Origin: Meconema thalassinum
Taxonomy: Eukaryota; Arthropoda; Insecta; Orthoptera; Tettigoniidae
NCBI GenBank assembly: GCA_946902985.2
Contig: OX336395.1
Location: 293,069,065-293,133,064, forward strand
Direction: 5' to 3'
Length of the DNA: 64,000 nt
Shown here in pieces: positions 42,491 through 53,700 of this stretch. Made by a program: the position numbers and the translations under genes. Each line of letters starts with the position of its first letter. Within the stretch, counting starts at the first letter, position 1. Below the pieces are notes generated by a model, which was not told the origin of the DNA, ran no database searches, and saw nothing but the letters and a program-made list of their open reading frames with translations.

Positions 42491-43440
42491 ACATATTGGC
42501 CAGAGATGGTGTCCCCCAACAGTTAATTGATAACATTTCCAACTTGTATAGTGGTACTCTTATTTCAGTAAGGTTAAGTAATCATAAATCCGAGTGGAAG
42601 CCAATCAGCAGAGGGGTAAGACAAGGCTGTGGACTCTCTCCATTGCTATTCATAATCTACATGAATGCTATAATAAAGGAATGGAGGTGTGAAAGACATG
42701 GTTCAATACCTATCAGCAGGCATCTAAAAAATTTAGATGCTATACTATTTGCTATGATGTTGCATTGGTAGCAGCATCTGAAGATGATCTGCAGTGGTCA
42801 GTTTTCAACCTCCAGAAAGTGGCATCAAAATTCAGCATGTGCATTTCTACTGAAAAGACTAAAGTAATGGCCTTTAAGGGTAAGGATCCTATCCCCAGTA
42901 AAATTTGTCTGGATGGTAACATTTTAGAAAGAGTTAACGAATTCAAGTATTTAGGTTATCATTTATCATTTCAAGAAGGACGAGACATAACTGCAAAAAT
43001 AACTAATTATACCAGAACAACAGGAATCATCAATCATGTCATGAAGCCATCTCTTGTCCAAAGGCATACACGCTTGCGTTTGTATAACACATTAACCAGA
43101 CCAACCCTATGCTATGGCAGCGAGGCATGGACAATAAGATGTCAGGACATCTCCAGACTCACAGCACGCGAAATGACCTTTATGCGCCGAACAGCAGGCT
43201 ATACTAAATGGGATCATAAGAGAAACGAGGATGTGCTGAAGGAACTAAAAGTGAAACCAATAACTGCATACATTTGTGACTACCAAGAGAACTGGAAGCG
43301 TCATGTCCAAAGGATGGAACCTGGAAGATTACCAAAGGAGATCCTTCGCTACCAGCCACGGGGAAATAGATCGATAGGACGTCCGATGAAGAGATGGAGG
43401 GAAAGTGCAAGACCGTAACGGGACATTTGGCCCAATACTT
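42491..43440 (+). pseudogene. LINE F reverse transcriptase C-terminal part
   Basis: Readable parts: ARDGVPQQLIDNISNLYSG, SRGVRQGCGLSPLLFIIYMN, LDAILFA, then in the next frame VAASEDDLQWSVFNLQKVA, EKTKVMAFKGKDPIPSK, EFKYLGYHLSFQEGRD, RLYNTLTRPTLCYGSEAW, MRRTAGYTKWDHKRNEDVL, GRPMKRWRE. The frame break lies inside the catalytic FADD: one base is missing after TTTGCT, so the two aspartate codons are out of frame. The endonuclease and first RT motifs are truncated. A stop follows GRPMKRWRESARP, where a few more residues would be expected. Confidence 0.85.
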
Positions 43441-43456
43441 GGAAGGAAGATGATGA
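42491..43456 (+). mobile_element. LINE F, 5'-truncated, with 10-bp duplication
   Basis: tgcaagtctg at 42481-42490 and 43457-43466 flanks a 966-bp 3' piece of a LINE that ends in GATGATGAT. It belongs to a lineage distinct from A-E, judged by its protein. Confidence 0.88.
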
Positions 43457-43836
43457 TGCAAGTCTGTTAAGGGAATGTAAAATGTGTAACAATCCTTTCT
43501 GATAGCGAGGTTAATTGTTCCGTTCTTTTTTTTTTTAAATTTACCGATAGCTGGCAAAACTAATTACATTTTGAACTTGCTCTCTGTCTTCGCTTATTGT
43601 CGAAACTGGACTATTACAAGAGATGACTTATTAAATTATAATTGGGCACAGTAAAGTAAGTGGAGATGTCGAACTTATTAGCGCCTATGAGGATATCTTG
43701 CGGTGTTTTAACATGTAAAACAGGTCGCAAGGTTTTAAAAGTCTCGTAAGCGCCAATGCTAAGTTACATCACAAATCGGAGCCAGCGCTGCGCTGTGGCG
43801 GACCAGGCGTACTAGGCCAGTGATATCACTTCTTAT

Positions 43837-44152
43837 TCTATTCGTTATGACCTTACGTTGGCATTGAATATATAACTTTCAAAAGAAAAATATGTATTGT
43901 CCGTTGAGCCATTATATATTTAAACACAAATTGTGCTAAATGTTCCGGCATAACTCAACAAAATGACAGTATTTCGCCTTGGTGTGCAATTGGACTCTTC
44001 AGTTGGTTAAAGCAATGGCCTTCCCAGTGTGTACTAGACAGTGTCTTGGTGAGGTGTGCTTTAACCAACTGAAGAGCCCAATTGCACACCGGGGCGAAAC
44101 ACTGTCATTTTGTTGAGTTATGCCGGAACATTTAGCACAATTTGTGTTTTTC
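43837..44152. repeat. Foldback repeat with about 95-bp arms
   Basis: 43920-44012 and 44056-44150 are near-perfect inverses ('gtgctaaatgttccggcat', 'gcaattgg.ctcttcagttgg'), around a core 'atggccttcccagtgtgtac'. The upstream part (43862-43930) is a direct repeat of 41165-41235. It is the same family as 10640, 13935 and 41280. Confidence 0.75.
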
Positions 44153-45398
44153 AGTGAAATCGTTACTGCTTGGCTTCCTTTGATCATACATAAATTATTT
44201 TCTACAGAATCTTTCCTCGAGATATCCTTTACAGAATGGTGAAAACCGCATCAAAATCCATCCAGTGGTTCTCGAGATTACCCGTGACATCCAAGAATCG
44301 GGGATACACGGGGTACACATGCACCAAGTGATACTATGACGTCACACACCTCAGTGCATCTGGGTACATTTCGTCCCGTCACTGTAACGTAACAGCAGAC
44401 CCCAGCGTAACGATGAAGTCGACAAGATCATTTAAAATGATAAAACGACATGTGACCATCAAATTACCATCCAAACGATATCCAAATAAACTACGACATA
44501 TAGCATATTCTTTCCCTCTTAATATCATGCAACTTTTATTCCAGACAGTTGTTTATACAATGCCTAGTTTTTGAGATATTGTACAGTAGATGACCTCGTA
44601 GTTCCGCCCCTTAAAACAACAACTAGTCTGTCTCAACTTACGCGGTCCATCCTGTATAACATTGATAGGTATTATTCACCATTGTCCATCTTTTTGATAT
44701 CTTTTATTATTACACGTTCTCCAATTCGTCTTTCGATCTTCTGTAATCTGTCAGTTTTGGATTGAACCCTGATTTCTTTTTTCCTTTCCATATTTTATGC
44801 CCTCGTTGGAGCACTTTAATCAATACAAACACAATTAAGTCTAACAATGATATTTAGAGATAGCTCTTCAGCTTCTTCTTCTGCACCCAAAATTTCTTCA
44901 TTCTATCTGACCTGGCTGCCCTTTGTTCATCTGTGAGTGTATTTTCTCCGTTCAAATTTTGTTAATGTGAATCGTAAGTGTTTATTTCCTAAAATATTCT
45001 TCTCTTCTCTATTTTAAATTTGGAGCATCGTTCTTTGTTTTACGCTTCCAGAAGTAACTAAACAGCTGTTTTATTAGACTGGTTTCTGGTAGGCGTGAGA
45101 TATGGCAGAAGAAAGAGATTCTCCTTTCCCGCATTGGATCTATTATTGATTCACTCTCTCAATATACCACTTCATTCGGCTGTAATCTCCATTGGCCATT
45201 TACTTGGTGTTTTTTGTTAACAATTGTTCTGATGATTCTTCTGTCTGCAGTTTGTCAGTTGTTGATTTGATGTTCAACTTGAAGAGTGTTTCACTACCAT
45301 AAGTTGCCTCGGGTTTAACGACGGAATTGTAATGCCGAAATTTGGCATTCATTGAGAGAGATTTCCTTTTGTAGGTTGGCCTGATTTACGGTATAATA
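44153..45398. other. Dispersed repeat pieces, then no feature
   Basis: 44155-44305 is the inverse of the repeat at 205-350, and 44340-44425 the inverse of 17225-17300. 'gttccgccccttaaaacaac' near 44597 is inverse to 16515 and 50555. From 44650 to 45398 I see nothing recognisable. Confidence 0.55.
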
Positions 45399-46787
45399 CA
45401 CTGAAGAAAATGGAAATTGCAACACCCAGGAGTGGTGCTACATTGCTGCAATTGAACATGCAGGACGAGTGTTCGGTTGTGATTCGACGATTACACTTTC
45501 AGGTCCCTCTGACCACAAGTTTGGACAACAATCAATACAGAATGTGCCCACCACGAGCTGCAATACATTGATGAATTCGTCGAGGCATGGAGTCAATAAG
45601 GCCCTGGATCGCTTCCTGAGGAATTGTGACCCATGCTTGCTGCACTGCATGGGTCAGTTGTTCCAGAGTTGTGGGTGGCTGAGGACGGTTGGCCAGTTGT
45701 CGACCCATCATGTCCCACACATGCTCAATAGGACTGAGGTCCGGGGATCTGGCGGGCCATTCTAAGGTTGTGATGTGGAGAGCTTCTCTGGAGATGCGTG
45801 CAGTGTGAACCCGGGCATTGTCCTGCTGAAACATCCCTTTAGCAATGTTCTCCATCATAGGGACAACCACTGGATTGAGTACCCTATCAACTTACTGTCG
45901 AGCAGTCATAGTGCCCTCAACGAGCACTAATTGTGATTTCACATTAAAGCCAATAGCTCCCCAGACCATAATGCTTGGTGTTGGCCCTGTGTGCCTCTTG
46001 ACAATAAGGTCTGGGCGGTCCCTCTCCCCGGTACGTCGGCCACACGATTCCGGCGATCACTGCGGGCAAGACAGAAGCGCGATTCATCACTGAAGACGAC
46101 TCTATGCCATTTGTCGACCCACGTCGATCGTTCTCGACACCAGGCCAGCCTTATACGTCGCTGTTGTCGGGTCAATGGAACACCTTCTGCAGGGACACAG
46201 GATCGTAAGCCAGCTGCACACAGGCGATGACCAACGGTTTGTTGTGTAACGTGGGGTCCCACAGCTGCTCGAATTTGCGCTGCTGTTGCATGGGGTTCCA
46301 TCCGGGCCATCCGAATGATGCGGCGATCCTCTCTCACAGTTGTCTGTCGCGCTGGGCCTGTGCCAGGTCTATGAGTGTGGGTACCTTCATTTGACCACTG
46401 CTGCCATGCACGTTGTACCGTAGATGCGTGTCGGCCAACACGTGCAGCGACAGTCCTTAGTGATAATCCAGCCTCACACAGCCCAATTATCCGAGCCCTC
46501 TCAAACAGCGACAGTTGTTGATAGTGTGCTCTTTTCTGTTGTCGAGGCATGTTCGACGGGGAACACTTCACTGCACAGACTGCAAGTCAATTATGCTACA
46601 CCAGAGTCCGTATACAGTACTTGAGTTGATTCCTCCGCGACCAATCACGTGGGGAGACCTGTAGCAACAATCCAATGGGTCTGAAACTTTGATCGTTTAC
46701 ATACCTACATGGCATCGTTCCATATCTTGAAAATCAACACAAACAACCAATGCCTTCATGGTGTTGCAATTTTCATTTTCTTCAGTG
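45399..46787 (-). mobile_element. Second Tc1-like transposon, disabled
   Basis: Inverted termini starting CACTGAAGAAAATG pair over 28 bp with one mismatch, flanked by TA (45397-45398, 46788-46789). The 1389-bp element is a different family from the one at 29094. Its transposase is broken. Confidence 0.9.
45532..46571 (-). pseudogene. Tc1-like transposase, frameshifted
   Basis: N-terminal helix-turn-helix (LSLFERARIIGLCEAGLSLR, VGRHASTVQRAWQQW), catalytic Asp in VVFSDESRFCL, then a frameshift near 46035. A TAA near 45895 stands where relatives have ARQYVD. Then FQQDNARVHTA (second Asp) and SPDLSPIEHVWD (Glu). All three acidic residues persist, but in separate frames. Length and spacing fit DD34E Tc1-like transposases that act at TA sites. 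The N-terminal Met at 46571 precedes MPRQQKR, the more usual start. Confidence 0.88.
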
Positions 46788-46799
46788 TATATTAAACTT

Positions 46800-46980
46800 T
46801 CTTCGGCTTTTCCCAATTAATTGGGGTCGCCGGAGCCAACCAGGCCCATTTTGTTTTTGGCCGGGGATTTAAGGCCGGATGCCTTTCCTGACGCCAGGTG
46901 ATTTTCCAGGCGAAAATTCCACCCCGGCCATCGGGGTGAAAGGTGAGAAGCTAAGCCACTGCACCATCACGCTCCCCGAT
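46800..46980 (-). repeat. SINE-6, tRNA-related
   Basis: On the minus strand it starts 'cggggagcgtgatggtgcag', with a box-A-like 'tggtgcagtggcttagc', and contains 'ggcgtcaggaaaggcatcc' and 'gccggc', shared with the SINE at 54593. No target duplication was confirmed. Confidence 0.5.
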
Positions 46981-47640
46981 TTATAATATATTAAAAAAAG
47001 AAATTGAAATATCTGAAACCATACTTCACTCACTGGCTCGACTTGGACAGGAGAAGGATAAAAACTCAATGAAAGGGGTAGTTTTAAATGATTTCTTTAT
47101 TTACAATGAAATGTACATCAACTGTGTAACCTTACAATCCAATATCACATTTATCCACTTAAAACACGTAACTGTAGACCACTGGTTTCTGCATTTATAA
47201 CCATTTGAGATGAGGTTTGCCAGTAAAACAATCAACAACACCGATTGTAGAACATGCAACAACATTCACATTGATTCTGATTGGCTTCATTCAACTTTTT
47301 AAAATGAATTTAATCCACTAGGTCAATACTGTACAATAGGCAGACCAATAAAAAAAAAAAGAAGTCTATTATTATCATCATCATCATTTCGATACGAACC
47401 CTCGTATAGATGGCATGTTTGCGATCCAGATTAACTTGGGATGTGATTATCTAGAACAACTGTTCTCCTAATAGGATTAACATGGCCCTGTTCTCACAAC
47501 TACACAATCCTGTTCGTTGCCATTGCAATCTTTACTTCAATGTGTGTGTGTGTGTGCAAATGCTAGCCTTATTTCGAATTTTCTTCGTTTTTGAAAGCAA
47601 GAAGTATGCAGAGACATCACTTATTTTCAGTATTAACGAG
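46981..47640. other. No gene recognised
   Basis: Contains a (GT)8 run at about 47540-47555 and short ATC repeats near 47378. Otherwise featureless. Confidence 0.45.
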
Positions 47641-48044
47641 TGGACCCTGACAAACAGGCAAGAGAGTAGAATCCAAGCCAGTGAAATGAAATTCCTAAGA
47701 AGTATGATAGGAAAGACAAGGAAAGACAGAGTGAGGAATGAAGATGTTAGGAAGGAAGTTGGGATGGGAAAACTAAATGAGAGAATTGAGAAGAATAAAC
47801 TGAGGTGGTTTGGACAGATAAAGAGGATGGAGGAAAATAGAATACCAAGAGAGATGCTGGAGGCAAAGTGCAAGGGTAAGAGAGCAAGGGGAAGACCTAG
47901 AACAAGGTGGATCGATTCAGTGAAGAACAGCGTAAGAAAAAGAAATCTGGACTGGGACAAGATCGTGGAAGGAAAGAGGAAAGTGGAGAAGTGCCATAAA
48001 TACCCCGACCCGGCAGGAGCTGGATAAGGGGAAATGATGATGAC
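47641..48044 (+). mobile_element. LINE A family, short 3' copy with open C-terminus
   Basis: Very close to LINE A 7232-7622, with few substitutions. It retains 'taagagagcaagg' (about 47877-47889), which LINE A lacks, so the frame here runs SRIQASEMKFLRSMIGK, RWFGQIKRME, ARGRPRTRWIDSVKNSV, EKCHKYPDPAGAG and then TAA, followed by GATGATGA. A 5'-truncated insertion, younger or better preserved than LINE A. It is useful for correcting that element's reading. Confidence 0.88.
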
Positions 48045-48184
48045 ACTCTATGTTTATAATAATAATAATTGGCCTCTCATCTCTTTTTAAAAGAAGTGTA
48101 TGCACAGCTTGGTAAATATGGCTGACAGTTTTAAAGTGAAAGTGAGGCAGCCATCGACTGGGTTCAGCCATTCAGAATAGTTTT

Positions 48185-49000
48185 GAACGTTAGTATTATA
48201 CAAAGAAATGACAAGGAGATCAGTGTGAGAGGAAGGCAAGCAGAGCGTGAGAGCTCTGGTAAGTCCCAATACTCACCTACACAGTGGGTTATGAAGAAGA
48301 GACAGGTGAGCAGGATCCGGGCTTGCCAAATGAAATTTCAGAGAAGCAGATTAGGAATAACAAGAAGGTATAGAGTAAGAAATGAGAGGTTGTGGAAGAG
48401 AATCCCTTACAAGAGATTATACAGAAGTCAAGAATGAGTTGGTACGGACATGTTAGGAGACAGGGCGAGGGTTCGTTTTCTGATATTATGTATGGTGGAT
48501 GGAGGCTAATATTTGAAAACGCGTGAAGCTTGCTAAGATTTTTTTACCCCCTAAAGGGGTTCTTCAACATGTAAACGGTAATGAGTAACATGAAAAATGA
48601 TAATCCCATGAAGCGAGTACAGAAAACAAACTTGCTGGGGCAGACTAGCAGGATGTGAATCTGTATTGAGCTTATTGGAATGCACTGACTTGACAACAGA
48701 GCAATGGAAAAGTACAGAGGTACGCTTGACGTTCAAACGATCTGGCAACCATGGTGAGAGGGGAGAGCGAGGATGATGTCGCCGACCACGGTGGCCCCCC
48801 AATGGATGAATCAATATTTTGTGAAGTGAAAGGATACCAAGGAGGATGCACGAGATGGAAAAGGAGGTCGATAGACCAAGAGATAGGTGGATTTTGGGTG
48901 TGAAGGAAGGAGAGGAGTGGACAGAGTGAAAGGATGGAGAGGCTTATGTTCCAAGCAAACCCAGCCAGGGGCTGGAAACTGTACAAGATGATGATGTATT
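48185..49000 (+). pseudogene. LINE C-like 3' fragment, degraded and interrupted
   Basis: SIIQRNDKEISVRGRQAE, TQWVMKKRQVSRIRACQMKF and RRYRVRNERLWKR (48185-48430), then SWYGHVRRQ, correspond to LINE C GSLIQDNG...RGRQAE, ETWVMK, IQASEMRFLRS, DRIRNERTRE and WYGHVKRM. After about 370 bp of unrelated sequence (48463-48835), RRMHEMEK, RPRDRWILGVKEGEEWT and the final 'ctggaaactgtacaagatgatgatg' continue the same order. A segment was therefore inserted, and the fragment ends in the GAT tail. Confidence 0.75.
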
Positions 49001-49283
49001 ATAAAAAGACTAACTTACGAGCCACGCAAACGTGGCCTAATTTGTAGGCTCGACAAGTGAACATTGATGTTAAACTTGTGCCCTTGGGCGTGACTCAATT
49101 AGAATAATAAACAGGGACTTGCTGTTTTCAATAGGAGTTCAACCGTCCAAAGCATTTAAATCTTTTGCTTATGCGACCAGAAATTAAATCTACTATATCA
49201 GTAAATCTTCACACATACACTCAACAGTGAAGTACAAGTGTTTTAATGTTATACTGGGATATAAAACAACAAGGATGGATTAA

Positions 49284-49885
49284 CCCTTCCCGAGCGGACG
49301 TTTTTATGGCTCTGAGCGGATTATTTTTTAAAAAATTCAGAACAGTAGATTGTATTTTTCATGCACTAAATTTAATTAGAACTCACATATATTTCGTATA
49401 CCTGTTGATAATTCAAGTTTGAGTAGCATCTGATGGTTGTAAAGTTAATTAATTATAGTTATTAATTAATTAATAATTATTATTTTATTAATAATTCAGT
49501 GTGGAAACACTTCAAACCATCACTCAAATCCAAAGCAGACACTATATCTTCATCATTCCATAGCCATTTCCGTGAAATTATGCTCACATCACCAAATAAA
49601 CACTATAAAAGTACACTCACTTTACCAACTACGTAATACGACACGTGCGTTCAGCTGAAGCAACACCTGTCTGCGGGTATTTGTGAAGTCAAAGACTCTC
49701 TAGGGGTGACGTAATTGACTATCAAACATGCGTCTGCATAGTGGTGCCATCTCCTGGGTTTAGCTTTAACTATTTTGGCTGAAAACGGCGCCAGATTTAA
49801 ATGTAGGAATTTTCCGGATATATCCGTTTTCCGCTCTCGGCTGAAAAGTACGCTCCGGATATATCCGATTTCCGCTCGGGAAAGG
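49284..49885. mobile_element. piggyBac-like MITE
   Basis: TTAA at 49280-49283 and 49886-49889 flanks 602 bp with ends CCCTTCCCGAGCGGA and the inverse of CCTTTCCCGAGCGGA. A TTAA target and CCY-type ends are the piggyBac signature. No transposase is present. Internal 'ccggatatatccg' occurs twice near the right end (49813, 49855). Confidence 0.85.
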
Positions 49886-50089
49886 TTAAGGAGATTTGAA
49901 AGAATTAGAAATAACCTTGGATGACTTGCAAAACAAAACATAAAAAATAATAATAATGAAAGACATAAAAATAGGATTTTAACCAAAAATAGACAGTAAA
50001 AAGGGTATTTACAGATGAGGAATGCATGGGAAGATCAGAGCAAATGAAAAGCTACTGGGCAACTCGGAAAGAAAACTTACTGAAGAAGA

Positions 50090-50274
50090 AAAGCTTGTAG
50101 TTTAACGTGACCGTTAATCGTGAGATCATGAGCCACGGGACCTCCTTTTTACGTGGAATCCGAACCACAGGACATGGCATTTCACTTCGAAAATCTCACA
50201 TGCATTGACCGGGAATCGAACCCGGACCTCCTTGGTGAGAGGCATACAGCTAGACCGCTGAGCCACCATGCCCC
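50090..50274 (-). mobile_element. SINE-7, short tRNA-derived, with 11-bp duplication
   Basis: actgaagaaga at 50079-50089 and 50275-50285. On the minus strand the head is a good tRNA-like sequence, 'ggggcatggtggctcagcgg' with box B 'gggttcgattcccgg'. A degraded relative is at 57985-58075. The D-loop and anticodon-arm region does not fold cleanly enough to call a functional tRNA. Confidence 0.82.
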
Positions 50275-50880
50275 ACTGAAGAAGAGGACCAAGAAATGAT
50301 TGACTGAAGTGCTCCAATGAGGCCAGAACAGAAGAAGAAGAATTGGTAGCCTTTTATTGAACAAAAACATTTATTTGCTTAATTGTTAATTTGGTATATG
50401 GTACGAAATAAGGTTGGTATCACCGACGAGAGCACAGTTCTAGCATCGGCGGGAGCTGAGAATCGCGTGTGGCAGCCCAATGATGCCATCAAAATTTTGA
50501 TGATCGGAGAATCAGGGTTAACAAATTACAGAGGTCAAAGTTAGTTAGTTATTGTTGTTTTAAGGGGCGGAACTACAAGGTCGCCTGCCCTTAGTGGTCA
50601 TTACTTTTGCATAAAAATCTAGTTGCTTTTTTTATTATTTACAAATTTTACAATCTGCCACACTTTGTGTTTGTCAAAGGACACAAATTAATGAGTACAA
50701 TAACAGGTTTCTTAAAAGAATAATACGATTCAACAAAACTGACCTGTGTTTGATTTCTGCCTCCATCATGAATTTTAACCCTAGTCTGCCTCTACAGATA
50801 ATTAGTAACATCGCTACACCCTGTTGATTTGCAAAATGTAACGGTTACTAGTAATGACATTACATGTTACTCCTCAACCA

Positions 50881-50929
<49 letters not shown>
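50881..50929 (+). repeat. (AAT)n microsatellite
   Basis: About 16 uninterrupted AAT units. Confidence 0.97.
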
Positions 50930-50930
<1 letters not shown>

Positions 50931-50959
50931 TTATATGGGTAGTATTTGCGTATATATGA

Positions 50960-51101
50960 TACCATTGCTATGCTGTTCAGAGAAGGACACGATTCTCAAC
51001 ACCAGGACAGATGGCTCTGAACGCACCACATTGCATTTATTATATACAGGGCAGGCAAGATATCTTATTCGAGATAATCACGACTTTATTGTGGTGAAGT
51101 A
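50960..51101 (+). repeat. Direct repeat flanking the palindromic element, left copy
   Basis: From 'accattgctatgctgttcag' to 'attgtggtgaagta', matched at 52104-52246 with a few substitutions. The two copies sit on either side of the 950-bp palindrome. Confidence 0.9.
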
Positions 51102-52051
51102 CAGGGTCTTACATATAAAGTAAGAACGGCAAGCGGCAGTTTTGTTATTCGCTGCTGCGGTGGCCTTGGCTGAGCTTGTGGCGCGCCATGGCCCCCTGCT
51201 GTACTATTGAAAACGCGCGCATAGTACATACGAGGGCTGTTTTTTTTTCTTCCAAGTTACGATGGACTATAAAAATAACAGATTGACATACCAAACTGAT
51301 TTTACTACTCAATGTTTGCTTGTTTTGTTCGTATGTCTTAACATAATTGCCAAAACGATTGAAACATTTGTCGTATCGTTACACCAGCTTTCCAATGCCC
51401 TCGGCAAAATATTCTGCTGCCACTGAGGTGGGTACGTCTGGAAAGCCTCCTAAAGTTTTTCCATTTTGACGAGGCGTTGCCGCCCAACCATACCTTCAAT
51501 TCTCGAACAGGTGAAAGTCATTCATGACCACACTGTACCAACGTTACGATAGACTTTTATGAAGAATTCAAGTGGGAAGTTTTGGACCATCTGCCGTTTA
51601 GTCCAAACCAGTACTGAAGGAATTTCACCTTTTTTCGAGAATTGAAGGTATGGTTGGGCGGCGACGCCTCGTCAAAAAGGAAAATAACTTCAGGAGGCTT
51701 TCCAGACGTACCCACATCAGTGGCAGCAGAATATTTTGCCGAGGGCATTGGAAAAATAGTGTAACGATACGACAAATGTTTCAATCATTTTGGCGATTAT
51801 GTTGAGACATACGAATAAGACAAGCAAACATTGAGTAGTAAAATCAGTTTGGTAATGTCAATGTGTTATTTTTATACAGTCCATCGGAACTGGGGGGGGG
51901 GGGAGGGGAAACACAGCCCTCGTATGTACTATGCGCGCGCTTTCAATAGTACAGCAGGGGGCCATGGCGCGCCACAAGCTCGGCCAAGGCCACCGTACTA
52001 GCGAATAACAAAACTGCCGCTTGCTGTTGTTACTTTATATGAAAGACCCTG
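51102..52051. mobile_element. Palindromic mariner derivative with about 400-bp arms
   Basis: CAGGGTCTTACATAT at 51102 is inverted at 52051 and both ends abut TA (51100-51101, 52052-52053). The arms of about 400 bp are near-identical inverses separated by about 130 bp. Each arm encodes, toward its own end, the C-terminus of a mariner-like transposase: VPTSVAAEYFAEGIGK, then RYDKCFN.FG.YV. It is an inverted duplication of one transposon end. Confidence 0.85.
51300..51830. pseudogene. Two inverted copies of a mariner-like transposase C-terminus
   Basis: Plus strand about 51640-51830: SSFRELKVWLGGDASSKRK, SGGFPDVPTSVAAEYFAEGIGKI, a stop, RYDKCFNHFGDYVETYE. Minus strand about 51500-51300 gives the same order with YDKCFNRFGNYVKTYE. 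The KR.(D/E)KC....GDYVE ending is typical of mariner-family proteins with the catalytic domain upstream. The D residues of the core are absent. A stop replaces the residue before RYDKC in both copies, so the lesion predates the inverted duplication. Confidence 0.65.
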
Positions 52052-52103
52052 TATATGATACATGATGATGATGATAATTGTTGTTTTAAGGGGCCTAACA
52101 TCT

Positions 52104-52246
52104 ACCATTGCTATGCTGTTCAGAGAAGGACATGATTCTCAACACCAGGACAGATGGCTCTGAGCGTACCACAATGCATTTATTATATACAGGGCAAGCA
52201 AGATATCTTAGTCGAGATAATTACGACTTTATTGTGGTGAAGTACT
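52104..52246 (+). repeat. Direct repeat flanking the palindromic element, right copy
   Basis: Matches 50960-51101. The short text between the palindrome and this copy ('gatgatgatgataattgttgttttaagggg') is absent on the left side. Confidence 0.9.
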
Positions 52247-52553
52247 GTAGGATGTCTCGTATCCCATGAACAGGGTTAGGTATAGAACAAAACATCGGAT
52301 TTTCCTAGTGGAAACTTATCTTCTAAAGAAGAAGTCTTACAGTAAATGTGTTGGTAAGTTTCGTTCCTGTGCAATTTTTACTTGTGGGGGAATCTCAAAC
52401 AAACAATCCGCGCACTCTCGAGGCTCTAGAGACTGAAATATCAGCGAGTGTACCAAAACTTCCTACGTTGATGCAATGTGTGTTTAGAAAATGAAGGATA
52501 GCATTTCCAGCAACTACTATGAAATTCATGTAAGAAAACATGATTATTAAATA

Positions 52554-53700
52554 CCGTATTTACTTGGCTATAAGACCCCCCTTGCCTATAGTACCCTCCC
52601 TTAATTTTAGAGAGTCAAAATACAAAATTATTGGAAATCTCTTATAATATCTTTTCGGAGGTGGTTGGCAATATTCATGGAATATACTTGTCTTTGTATA
52701 CCGGATGTTGGATCATTGTTGGCTGCTTGGGCCGTACCATTCAATCGTAACGCGAGCTCTGACGTGGTTTGAAGAAAGAAGTCTTTGGTTGGTTCCTTAG
52801 TTTAGGGGTTGCGACAACGCGGTCATGTAGCCCCGTGAACTTTGGGTGTGTGTAGAATCTGTCTGATAACCGGTATTAATTGTGATGACTGTATTAGTGT
52901 GTGTTTCTGTTTTCAATTCAAGTTTGGACTGCAGAAATTGATTTTTTTCAAATAGTTCCTACTTTTGCCGCCAAACACTACCGTCAACGACTACTAGTTC
53001 AGAACTTGGTTATCAGACACAACCGCAGTCGGCTCCTGGCGACGAACGTAGGAACCTAAGAGCGTTAGTCAAATGTTTAACTATAATTTAGCTTCACACA
53101 GGTGTAATTAGTGGAAGGTTCTTTAACATGCCATAAATCTATGACATGGGACCGCCGGCTTTACTTCCCCTCCGAAGGAAGGCATACTGAGGGATTTTTA
53201 ACACTCTTAAAAAATCCGATGACTTCAGCCGGGTTTTAACCCGCGATCTTGGGCATAGAATCTCAGCATGCTACCAACTACGCCACCGAAGCCGGGCTAT
53301 GACTCATGCTATGCGACAGATTGCCGATCGACATACGCACACTAGTCTACACTCTGTGGTGTATTTCGAAACAAAGAACATGTTATAGGTAGCGATTTTG
53401 TATTCAGCCTGCATGTTCTACTGGCCACGCCCATCCACCACTTTAAGGTAGTATCTTCGGTCTTTACGGAACTCGCTGCATGGATGTTGAGGTGTATCAT
53501 TGCTGATAAACTTTGTTTATTTTGGTAGCATCAAAATATAATAGCTTACTTTTACTTTCTCCCTTTCCCAAAAATAATGGATTTTTACGAAGTTCGCATC
53601 TATAGTACCCCCCCCCCCCCCCCCCCCCCCCATTTTGGAAAGGCGGATTTCTTGCCGTAATTTTAGCAGTACATCATGGTGCGCTTCAAACCATCTGTCC
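52554..53700. mobile_element. Truncated CCGTATTT-type element with SINE-1 inside
   Basis: TA then CCGTATTTACTTGGC starts at 52554 as in the elements at 2332 and 61569. Text on either side of the inserted SINE ('gaagaaagaagtc' and 'ggctatgactcatgctatgcg') matches 3289-3330 of the first element. The opposite inverted end is not found, so the right limit is arbitrary. A C24 run lies at 53608-53631. Confidence 0.6.
52787..53295 (-). mobile_element. SINE-1 copy, complete, with tRNA head
   Basis: The longest uninterrupted copy, from 'ggttggttccttagtttagg' to 'cagcatgctaccaactacgc' and 'caccgaagccgg'. In its own minus orientation the head keeps box A ('gtggcgtagttggtagc') and a mutated box B region ('gggttaaaacccgg'). 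The insertion lies in the CCGTATTT-type element. Confidence 0.85.

Noticed and set aside
50204..50274. Functional tRNA gene on the minus strand
   Set aside because: Good A and B boxes, but it is the head of a 185-bp retroposed unit with an 11-bp duplication, and the stems do not all close.
50960..52246. The 143-bp direct repeats as LTRs
   Set aside because: They lack TG...CA ends and enclose a mariner palindrome without retroviral-type genes.
53608..53631. C24 run as a regulatory G-quadruplex
   Set aside because: A single homopolymer in a decayed element; a slippage tract is the simpler reading.
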